Assembly: GCA_030837265.1 (NCBI GenBank)
Contig: JAUPKV010000465.1
Coordinates: 1-23,187 of the forward strand
Direction of reading: 5' to 3'
Origin: Methanobacteriota archaeon
GTDB lineage: Archaea; Halobacteriota; Methanosarcinia; Methanosarcinales; Methanosarcinaceae
Length of the DNA stretch: 23,187 nucleotides
Position 1 is the first letter of the stretch; each line of letters opens with the position of its first letter. Shown piece by piece: positions 1 through 6,060 of the stretch. The notes beneath the pieces were generated by a model. That model did no database searches. It was not told the origin of the DNA and saw only the letters and a list, made by a program, of their open reading frames with translations. The translations under genes were made by a program, and so were the position numbers.

Positions 1-214
1 GAGGCTTCAGCATCCCGAAACCTAGAATGGTCTTGCTTTTATTCTTTGCAACAGCTGTCGGATTTCCGACTGTAGATTGGAGGAATAGGTCAAAAAATTC
101 ATAAGGGACTTTCCTTTCTGGATAAGCTGCAAAACTATTTTCGACATAGTAATTGAAAATATCGATTACTTCTTCCCTGTCGCTTGAAGAGAGGGGGAAC
201 AATTCATACTCCAT
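1..214 (-). CDS. GNAT-family N-acetyltransferase, N-terminal part (runs off the left edge)
   Basis: Only the first 71 codons lie in the window; the rest continues beyond position 1. Translation from the ATG at 214-212 begins MEYELFPLSSSDREEVIDIF and contains the NYYVENSFAAYPE stretch typical of the phosphinothricin-acetyltransferase-like branch of GNAT enzymes, which move an acetyl group from acetyl-CoA to a small amine. The acetyl-CoA-binding motif would lie in the missing part, so the substrate cannot be judged. The start is supported by a GGTGA ribosome binding site about 5 nt upstream. A 12-bp palindrome (ATTTGATCAAAT, 225-236) lies just upstream of that site, and a TATA-like stretch on the minus strand lies near 276-288. 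The assignment rests on sequence resemblance of an N-terminal fragment only. Confidence 0.7.
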   Translation of the reverse strand, partial: MEYELFPLSSSDREEVIDIFNYYVENSFAAYPERKVPYEFFDLFLQSTVGNPTAVAKNKSKTILGFGMLKP

Positions 215-541
215 TAAATTCACCATTTGATCAAATTTTTTTTGTTTATGGATTAATGAAACTCATTTGCAGAACCTAAAGATATATTGGCACTAGACTA
301 TTCATTTAGCACTAATAAAGGAGTTAAAGGAGTTAAAAAGAGTTTATGATTAAAGATGGATTGGGAGTTAAAAACTTCGGATCTGATTCGAGACTTATAA
401 AAGAGAAGAATATAGAGACTTTTATTTTTATTGAAAATTTTATTTTTTATAGACAGATTTTTATTGAAAATTTTATGTTTTATAGACGGATTTTGGTTTT
501 CTGGACACTTTAAAAAAAGTATGATCAGCGTAGCATTTAAA
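215..541. other. AT-rich intergenic region with short direct repeats
   Basis: I see no gene here. The part near 215-300 probably holds the promoter of the leftward acetyltransferase. The 9-mer GGAGTTAAA occurs three times (320-328, 329-337, 364-372), the first two back to back. A 33-bp tandem duplication follows at 425-490. The region is also the downstream flank of the leftward DUF2551 gene. Confidence 0.6.
425..490. repeat. Two tandem copies of a 33-bp unit
   Basis: Positions 425-457 and 458-490 match at 31 of 33 bases; the differences are t/g and a/g near the end of the unit. Each unit has a T-rich start, TTGAAAATTTTAT, and ends in TATAGAC(A/G)GA. It lies about 50 bp past the stop of the leftward DUF2551 gene. 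I know of no role; a simple replication-slippage duplication is the plainest reading. Confidence 0.8.
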
Positions 542-844
542 TCAGTAGTTCTCCAGCACAGAGCCGACTATGTTTCTATAATTCTCTTTTAGAGAATATA
601 CATTATGGTCCCCGGTTACATTTATACTCAGGATTCCGAGCCTTGTATTCATAAGTCCGACCATAGCTGACACTCCCCGATAGCTTACCTCGAAGTTCCC
701 TTTATCGAGGAAGTCATAAACTTCACCGGTTGTGAACTTGTCTCCGGTCAGGAAGAGATTGAGCACAACCTTGCGTACCCCGCTTTCATCCCGGCCGAGA
801 TACTTTACTAATCTCGCTCTTACCCTTTCTTCCGCAGTCTGCAG
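542..844 (-). CDS. DUF2551-family small protein, probable winged-helix fold
   Basis: The leftward frame is open well upstream of its first GTG (766). Including the extra codons gives a 100-residue protein beginning (M)QTAEERVRARLVKYLGRDES, which is the usual start of the DUF2551 proteins I know from Methanosarcina. The core has the conserved stretches VSYRGVSAMVGLMNTRLGIL (about residues 55-74) and NVYSLKENY near the end. No ATG or GTG fits the full-length start. A CTG at 844-842 lies 7 nt after a GAGGTG ribosome binding site (857-852), so I chose CTG. Function is unknown; the helix-rich body and small size resemble winged-helix DNA-binding domains, which is inference. Confidence is high for the family and moderate for the CTG start. 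Confidence 0.8.
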   Translation of the reverse strand: MQTAEERVRARLVKYLGRDESGVRKVVLNLFLTGDKFTTGEVYDFLDKGNFEVSYRGVSAMVGLMNTRLGILSINVTGDHNVYSLKENYRNIVGSVLENY

Positions 845-868
845 TTTATGACACCTCAGTTAATGATA

Positions 869-897
869 TTTAATATTAAATCTTCAGATTTATAGTA
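869..897 (-). promoter_or_regulatory. Minus-strand TATA box and overlapping palindromes before the DUF2551 gene
   Basis: On the minus strand a CTATAAATC TATA box (about 888-896) lies some 25 nt before the expected transcription start. Two palindromes overlap between the TATA box and the ribosome binding site: TTTAATATTAAA (869-880, perfect) and AAATCT-TC-AGATTT (878-891). Their position over the probable start site is what a repressor operator would show. No protein partner is known; autoregulation by the DUF2551 product is a guess. Confidence 0.4.
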
Positions 898-1138
898 TTT
901 TGATTTTGATTCCTGAGTTTGCAACCTAACCAAGGTGTGCTAAGAATCGAATACCCTATATCCTTATCGTTTATATATTTTAGGATTACTTTTTTTAATA
1001 TATTCATGTTATAGTATAAACATTATATATATGATAAATCTAGGAAGTAGTTATTCGGTCACAATTTTCAAAGACCGCAACTTTCAATACTTTATAAATT
1101 CTTATCATTATCTTATATATAAAGGTTAATTTTAATAA
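898..1138 (+). promoter_or_regulatory. Intergenic promoter region before the PPTase gene
   Basis: This AT-rich spacer separates two divergent genes and I see no coding region in it. The best plus-strand TATA box is TTATATATAAA at 1113-1123; a second, TTTATAAAT, lies at about 1091-1099. The first would place transcription start near 1140, at or just after the ATG at 1139. That implies a leaderless message, or that translation begins at the in-frame ATG at 1154. The AAAGG at 1121-1125 is a poorly spaced ribosome site. Confidence 0.4.
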
Positions 1139-1843
1139 ATGGGCTGTGAACGCATGTATATTTCAGACATTGTTTTGCCCTCTTCAATTCTTCTGAAGGA
1201 TATCCCCTCTCTATGGGAGCAAAAAGATATTCTTATCTTACTGTTTGGCTTAAACAGTTATACTTCTGGCAGCGAATATCTTGACGACAACGAAAAGAAA
1301 GAACTGAATAAACTAAAAACAAGCTATTTTCGAGAAAGATATCTTGTCTCCAGGACAGTTTTAAAATCAATTCTTTTTTATTTGCTTGAAGGACAATCCA
1401 TCTCCAAAATAAGTACCTATAAAGATGAATATGGAAGAGTTCACGTAAGGGACCATGAAGAATTACATATATGTATCTCTTATACCGGAAAAATTGTAAC
1501 ACTTGCCATCTCGAAAATTGATGTCGGCATAGACATAGAGCTCATAAAACCATTTTCCACAGTGAAGTTTTCTAAATAATTAAATAGACAAGTTTTAAAA
1601 AATAACTGTTTGAATAAATGTCCGGATCTTTTGATTTTGTTTACTCTCAAAGAAGCCTACAGTAAGTTTTCATATAAGAGTATTATATCCTGCATCAATA
1701 AAGAACTGGATCTTAGTAACATTCACTCATCAAGCCATATTTTAAATGACAGCTACATACTTTCGATCATTACTGATGCGAAACCTCTTGACATCAATAT
1801 AAGTTATCTTCAAAAAATAGAGGCTTCTGATTTAGAGATTTAA
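1139..1843 (+). pseudogene. Sfp-type 4'-phosphopantetheinyl transferase split by an in-frame TAA
   Basis: Two open stretches (1139-1579 and 1580-1843) lie in the same frame and are separated only by the TAA at 1577-1579. Together they would make a protein of about 234 residues, the usual Sfp length. Such enzymes transfer phosphopantetheine from CoA to the serine of a carrier protein, and an ACP gene follows. The Mg2+-binding GIDIE motif is at residues 130-134, and after the stop comes FTLKEAYSKF, matching the family's W-x2-KEA-x-x-K motif with Phe for Trp. The usual SHS segment reads SYT (about 114-116), so the copy may have been decaying before the stop arose. No good ribosome site precedes the second half, although a TTG at 1610 is open. 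It could be a pseudogene, a two-piece protein, a read-through gene or a sequencing error. TAA is not the pyrrolysine codon. Confidence 0.75.
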
Positions 1844-2120
1844 GAATACTTATATGAGAATACGAACAAACTCAGTTTTTTCGGTACTTTAATGTGTGCA
1901 TATCAATTAAAAGTTATGTAGTTTTTACAGCTTTCTTCTACATCATATAAGCTCTCCTTTAGCCTTATTTATCATTAATTATTAATATTTCTAAAGGAAA
2001 ATACCTAAAATTATTTATATAGTTACACCCCATAATTAACATGGGCTTTCAGACTGCAAGGAGCAGAGGTGTATTATTCACAATCGACGCCAAAGAAAGA
2101 AAGCAAAGGGGATATGACAT
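1844..2120 (+). promoter_or_regulatory. Promoter and leader of the ACP operon
   Basis: The gap begins with the tail of the broken PPTase and becomes AT-rich. TCCTTTAG (1955-1962) and CTAAAGGA (1991-1998) form an 8-bp inverted repeat 28 bp apart. A TATA box, TTTATATA, lies at 2014-2021, preceded by a purine-rich stretch (GGAAAATACC) that could be a BRE. Transcription should start near 2041, leaving a leader of about 80 nt. The ACP ribosome site AGGGGA (2107-2112) lies 8 nt before its ATG. A second promoter here means the ACP operon need not depend on the PPTase promoter. Confidence 0.55.
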
Positions 2121-2133
2121 ATGGAACAGATAA
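2041..2133 (+). CDS. Possible 30-codon upstream ORF in the ACP leader
   Basis: An ATG at 2041 lies at the transcription start predicted from the TATA box at 2014-2021, so it could be read as a leaderless start. It is open for 30 codons (begins MGFQTARSRGVLF, ends YDIWNR) and stops at 2131-2133, overlapping the ACP start by 13 bp in another frame. Such overlap could couple the two by ribosome termination and re-initiation. I recognise no protein family. The ORF is short enough to be chance; the position relative to promoter and ACP start is the only argument. Confidence 0.25.
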   Translation: MGFQTARSRGVLFTIDAKERKQRGYDIWNR

Positions 2134-2366
2134 AAAATGTTATCGTAGATTATTTGAAAGCTAACTCTTTTATGGACAAGAATACCCAATTGGACGATAC
2201 TGATTCCCTTACTCAGAATGGGATCATAGATTCCATTGGTTTGCTTGAACTTATGGACTATATCAGTGAGAAATATTCTATTGAAATTCCTGAAGAGATG
2301 TTGACACCAGAAAATTTTGACTCGCTCCAGGGAATTACCAATATGATAAACAGGCTGGCGAAGTGA
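2121..2366 (+). CDS. Acyl/peptidyl carrier protein
   Basis: An 81-residue stand-alone carrier protein. It has the four-helix carrier pattern and the phosphopantetheine attachment motif G-I-I-D-S-I-G at residues 34-40, with Ser38 as the modified serine. The downstream helix (LLELMDYISEKYSIEIPEEM) is acidic, as in ACPs and stand-alone peptidyl carriers. The substrate would be held as a thioester on the prosthetic arm. The start has a good ribosome site (AGGGGA, 8 nt spacing). The next gene, a ligase, overlaps the ACP stop by 4 bp (GTGA), so the two are translated together and the ligase probably loads this carrier. Archaea generally lack type II fatty-acid synthesis, so a role in a specialised metabolite is more likely than in lipids, and transfer from bacteria is likely (inference). 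Confidence 0.9.
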   Translation: MEQIKNVIVDYLKANSFMDKNTQLDDTDSLTQNGIIDSIGLLELMDYISEKYSIEIPEEMLTPENFDSLQGITNMINRLAK

Positions 2367-3850
2367 AAAAAATGCAAATTGATGCGTATATCACTGAATA
2401 CGCCAGGAAAACTCCTCAAAATATTGCTCTTGAAGAGGGCAAAAATTCGATTACCTATGGTTGTCTTGACAAGGATGTAAGTATCATTGCTTTGCCACTA
2501 ATGGATTTTAAACATTGTAGATTTGCAATACTGGCAGAATCAGGTATTTTATATGTAAAATTGCTCATGGCTGTATACAGGTCTGCTAACATCGCAATTC
2601 CTCTGCCAATAGAATTTCCGAAGTTTAGTCTTGAACTGATCCTTGATGCTGCTAATGTCACGAACATCATTACAACAGATACCCAGTACTCAAGATTTGG
2701 GGAGAGTTTTTTTGAGCATTTTAAAACAGTGATAGTTGTTTCCAATGATTCTTCATTAAAAACCCTGCGTAAGAGTATTGAAACTGAGTTCAATAACCCG
2801 AAATTGCGGCTGGTTATGTATACTTCAGGCACGACAGGTACTCCAAAAGGGGCTATGCTAAGTGACATAAACCTGGTAGCAAATGCAGAATCAATAATAG
2901 AAATACTTGGCATAAATTCAAATGATAAAGCAGCATTGGCTATATCTCCCCATCACGCTTTTGGAAATTCCATAATCAATTCTCATATTATGGCGGGAGG
3001 CTCGGTTAGTATAGGAAGCATGAACTTTGTTAACTCGGTCTTCAATCTGGTAGGATCAGGAGTATCTATTTTTTACGGAGTGCCCAGCACATATCGAATA
3101 CTTCTGCGGTATCCGGATAGATTCGAAGAAGCTTTTATTAATGTCAGAACTGCTGCATCAGCAGGTGGAGGCATGGATAAAGGAATTGTTAAAGAGATCC
3201 TCAGGTTAGCCCCTAATCTGAAAATTCTACCAATGTATGGGCAGACCGAAGCAACAGCCCGGCTTGCGTACATACCTACCGAGGATGTGGATAAATTCAT
3301 TGACACAATAGGAAAGGCAATTCCCGGAGTTACATTGGATGTCTTCGATTCCGAGTGTAGACCTGTAGAGCCGAATATCACAGGTGAACTGGTTGCCAGA
3401 GGGGACAATATTATGCTAGGTTATCTGGATGACGATATTGCTACTCATAAGAAGATAATAGACGGGTGGCTTTATACGGGAGACCTTGCACAAAAATTGC
3501 CTGATGGATATATCAGACTACTGGGGCGTAAGGATGATCTAATTAAAATTGGCGATCACCGTGTAAATCCGAGAGAAATTGAAAGGCATCTTGAAGAGAA
3601 CAATAAGGTCTCCAAGGTTTTTGTTGTGCCCGTGTCACATGAACTCATGGGCACTGCTATCAGCCTCCTGGTCATACCTACAGAAGAAACTAAGGTAGAC
3701 GAGCTATTTGCCTTCTGCCGGAAGAGCCTTCCAGGCTACCTGTGCCCAAGAGAGATACTGCTCATAGATCATCTGCCTTTGAGTGAGAATGGAAAAATAT
3801 CCAATAGATCCATTATAGAGGAATACAAACATGTCAAGACTAGTGTGTAA
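2363..3850 (+). CDS. AMP-forming acyl/aminoacyl ligase (ANL superfamily), stand-alone
   Basis: A 495-residue adenylate-forming enzyme that activates a carboxylic acid with ATP to an acyl-AMP and passes it to a thiol, here probably the pantetheine arm of the adjacent ACP. Core motifs appear in order: YTSGTTGTPKG (153-163, phosphate loop), YGQTE (292-296), YTGD (371-374), GRKDDLIKIGDHR (388-400, hinge) and ENGKIS with the catalytic Lys478. There is no fused carrier or condensation domain. The region before residue 150 is a little shorter than in many homologues. The first possible start is GTG 2363, overlapping the ACP stop; ATG 2372 is an alternative. Substrate cannot be read reliably from the sequence: amino acid, aryl acid and fatty acid are all possible. 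Confidence 0.9.
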   Translation: MKKMQIDAYITEYARKTPQNIALEEGKNSITYGCLDKDVSIIALPLMDFKHCRFAILAESGILYVKLLMAVYRSANIAIPLPIEFPKFSLELILDAANVTNIITTDTQYSRFGESFFEHFKTVIVVSNDSSLKTLRKSIETEFNNPKLRLVMYTSGTTGTPKGAMLSDINLVANAESIIEILGINSNDKAALAISPHHAFGNSIINSHIMAGGSVSIGSMNFVNSVFNLVGSGVSIFYGVPSTYRILLRYPDRFEEAFINVRTAASAGGGMDKGIVKEILRLAPNLKILPMYGQTEATARLAYIPTEDVDKFIDTIGKAIPGVTLDVFDSECRPVEPNITGELVARGDNIMLGYLDDDIATHKKIIDGWLYTGDLAQKLPDGYIRLLGRKDDLIKIGDHRVNPREIERHLEENNKVSKVFVVPVSHELMGTAISLLVIPTEETKVDELFAFCRKSLPGYLCPREILLIDHLPLSENGKISNRSIIEEYKHVKTSV

Positions 3851-4868
3851 AAAGTGTATTCTCAGTACCGATATCCCAGGTATAAATATTAATAACGAAA
3901 CTGGACTCTGCCACTTCTGTGAGACGTATGCTCCTCTTTCCTCACAGCAAAAAAGCGAATATCTCAAAAAAATTAATGAGTTTTTTAAAACTCAAAGTGG
4001 AAAGGGTAAATACGACGTTATCTATGCGCTTTCCGGGGGAAAGGATTCTTCGTACACGCTTTACAAACTCAAACAGGAATATCCTTCCCTTAAAGTGCTG
4101 GCTGTCCAGTTCGATAATGGTTTTACTTCAGAAAGCGCAATAATAAACGCAAAGAAGATGTGCGAAGTCACTAAATCGGATTATTTTAAACTGACAATAG
4201 AAAAAGACATATTATACAATACCTTCCGAAAAGCAGCTGAGTCTTACGATGCTTTTCCTAAATTTGCCAAATATAGAGCCAGTGATATATGCAATGTCTG
4301 TATTACTATTATCAAACAGAAATTGATAGAACTTGCTATTGTCAATAGAGCTCCATTCATTGTTTTTGCTTTTACAGCCGGACAATCCCCGAACCCCATA
4401 ATCGACCTCTCACCCGGTTTTATACGCTGGTCCAGAGACCTGTTTGAGAAACAGCTTCAGAAAATAGGCGTCGATGATAAAGAGGAGTCATTCCTTATAA
4501 AAAATGAAGTTGTTAAAAATATGGGAGAGAATGCTCCAAGTATCCTGCATCCTCTATGCCTATGGGATTATAGTGAAGAGAAAGTGTTAGAGACAGTAAT
4601 GGGAATTGGATGGAAGCCGCCTGGCATCAACGACAGTAATTCAACCAACTGTACACTGAATTCTTTTGCATGTTACAATCACTTTGAAAAGTATGGGTTC
4701 CATCCGTATACTTTTGATGTAGCAGGGCTTGTCAGAAGCGGGGAAATGCCTCGAGCAGAAGGATTTGAAAAGATTAACCAGGAACTGTCAAAGCCATTGA
4801 TAGAAGAAGCTGCAAAGAAGCTTAAATTGGATATAAAAGAACATCAAAAGTTGTCACCGACTATTTAA
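3831..4868 (+). CDS. PP-loop ATP-pyrophosphatase with N-terminal CxxC pairs (N-acetyl-sugar amidotransferase/alpha-ANH-like)
   Basis: A 345-residue adenine-nucleotide alpha-hydrolase. The PP-loop SGGKDSS is at 68-74. An N-terminal cysteine pair set, C6-x2-C9 and C27-x2-C30, resembles the metal knuckle of WbpG/PseA-type sugar amidotransferases. Further cysteines occur at C154-x2-C157, C274 and C281. Family members adenylate a carbonyl oxygen so that ammonia or sulfur can replace it. No sugar-pathway genes or HisH-type glutaminase lie nearby; the context is a carrier protein and its ligase. A sulfur- or amine-inserting role on the carrier-bound acid is therefore possible, but this is inference. 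The gene overlaps the ligase by 20 bp, with GAGG 9 nt before the ATG, so it is probably co-translated. The family assignment is sound; the substrate is unknown. Confidence 0.85.
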   Translation: MSRLVCKKCILSTDIPGININNETGLCHFCETYAPLSSQQKSEYLKKINEFFKTQSGKGKYDVIYALSGGKDSSYTLYKLKQEYPSLKVLAVQFDNGFTSESAIINAKKMCEVTKSDYFKLTIEKDILYNTFRKAAESYDAFPKFAKYRASDICNVCITIIKQKLIELAIVNRAPFIVFAFTAGQSPNPIIDLSPGFIRWSRDLFEKQLQKIGVDDKEESFLIKNEVVKNMGENAPSILHPLCLWDYSEEKVLETVMGIGWKPPGINDSNSTNCTLNSFACYNHFEKYGFHPYTFDVAGLVRSGEMPRAEGFEKINQELSKPLIEEAAKKLKLDIKEHQKLSPTI

Positions 4869-4938
4869 TGCTAAAACAATTTAAGGCAGTACAATTTATA
4901 CTAAAATAAATAGTTTATTATTTTAGGGGGAAAAAATT

Positions 4939-5931
4939 ATGCACGTAAAGGAAGAACTGAACGTACAGATTTTAGAAGAATTGAACCGGGATATAGGAGA
5001 TTTGGCTCTAAATCTAAGGAAGTTTATTAAAGATAATATAGTGGGCTTCAAGAAAAAAGGAGCAGTATTAGGAGTTTCAGGAGGTATCGATTCAGCTGTG
5101 GCTCTTACTCTATGCGTACAGGAACTGGGAAAAGAGAATGTATTTGGTATACTTCTTCCCGAAAAAGAATCAGCTCCTTCCAGTAGAATCCTTGGTGCTG
5201 AGATATGTGAGAGTCTGGGTGTTGCATATGAGGAGGTGCCCATCTCCCCAATCCTGGAATCACTTAACATTTATGAAAAGAAGGACAGGCTCATGAAGAG
5301 AACATGTCCCGAATACGATCCGAAAATCCACAAAACATCTTTAGTGCTGCCCGATTTCCTCAACCAGGGGCTTTTAAACGTTCCTTATATTCGATTAATA
5401 AAAGATGGCGAAACTGTTGCAAAATACAGGTTAAAAGCAAACGACTATCTTGAATTAATCGGTTTACAGGGAGTCAAACAGCGGTCCAGGATGTTAATTC
5501 AATACATGTATGCAGAATCAATGAACTACGTAGTGTGCGGAACAACCAATAAGACTGAACTGCTTCTCGGTCAGTATGTAAAATACGGAGACGGAGGTGT
5601 AGATATTGAACCGCTTGCGGATTGTTACAAGACTCAGATCTATGCTCTGGGGAAATTCTTGAAAGTCAATGAAGAAATTATGAAACGCCCTCCAAGTGCT
5701 GATACATGGAGCCATTACACAACCGACGAAGAGTTTTACTGGCGCATGCCCATGCACATTATTGATCAGCTACTGTATTCTCAGGAACATAATTTACCTC
5801 ATAATGTAATTGAAAAGAATACAGGCCTCTCAAGAGATAAGATAGAGCATGCTTTCAGGCATATTAACAAAGTAAAAGACACTACGGAATATATTAGGAC
5901 TAGTCCGCCTGTATATTATCTTAACAGATGA
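4939..5931 (+). CDS. NAD synthetase (NadE)-like ATP-pyrophosphatase, enlarged paralogue
   Basis: A 330-residue protein of the ammonia-using NAD synthetase fold. Motifs: SGGIDSA PP-loop at 47-53, GTTNKTE at 201-207, YGDGGVDIEPLADCYKT at about 216-232 and PPSAD at 251-255, all of which match NadE. Genuine NadE of archaea is about 250-270 residues. The excess is mostly one block at about 118-172, between the two halves of the nucleotide fold, rich in charged and aromatic residues and containing Cys123. There is no glutaminase domain, so free ammonia would be the nitrogen source. The location, 70 bp after the PP-loop gene of a carrier-protein cluster, suggests an amide-forming step on another acid rather than NAD synthesis (inference); plain NadE activity remains possible. 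Ribosome site AGGGGG lies 8 nt before the ATG. Confidence 0.85.
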   Translation: MHVKEELNVQILEELNRDIGDLALNLRKFIKDNIVGFKKKGAVLGVSGGIDSAVALTLCVQELGKENVFGILLPEKESAPSSRILGAEICESLGVAYEEVPISPILESLNIYEKKDRLMKRTCPEYDPKIHKTSLVLPDFLNQGLLNVPYIRLIKDGETVAKYRLKANDYLELIGLQGVKQRSRMLIQYMYAESMNYVVCGTTNKTELLLGQYVKYGDGGVDIEPLADCYKTQIYALGKFLKVNEEIMKRPPSADTWSHYTTDEEFYWRMPMHIIDQLLYSQEHNLPHNVIEKNTGLSRDKIEHAFRHINKVKDTTEYIRTSPPVYYLNR

Positions 5932-5953
5932 AATTTTTATGACAAATACTTTA

Positions 5954-6014
5954 AAAACGCTTGTTGGCAAAGCCGTAATATTTACAATTTAGCGTTTTAT
6001 GGCTTTGCTAGCAA
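5954..6014. promoter_or_regulatory. Interlocked inverted repeats (18-bp hairpin plus crossing 8-bp stem)
   Basis: Arm B (5961-5978) pairs with B' (5997-6014) over 18 positions, three of them G-U if transcribed, around an 18-nt loop. A second pair, AAAACGCT (5954-5961) with AGCGTTTT (5991-5998), crosses it: the order is A, B, A', B', and the arms overlap by one or two bases. The two stems therefore exclude each other at their ends or form a pseudoknot. No T-run follows on the plus strand, so this is not a simple terminator. It lies between the NadE-like gene and the DUF362 gene and could mark the operon end, process the message, or act as a switch. Confidence 0.6.
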
Positions 6015-6060
6015 AAACAAATACAATCATTGATTTCCGTTTTATTCAAAATGTGTGATT

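Noticed and set aside
1577..1579. Stop inside the PPTase read as a recoded codon
   Set aside because: It is TAA. Pyrrolysine uses TAG, and no recoding signal is visible.
2455..2913. Minus-strand ORF opposite the ligase
   Set aside because: Shadow frame across conserved ligase motifs; no independent support.
5954..6014. tRNA or intrinsic terminator
   Set aside because: No cloverleaf, anticodon arm or CCA-like end can be drawn, and no T-run follows the stem on the plus strand.
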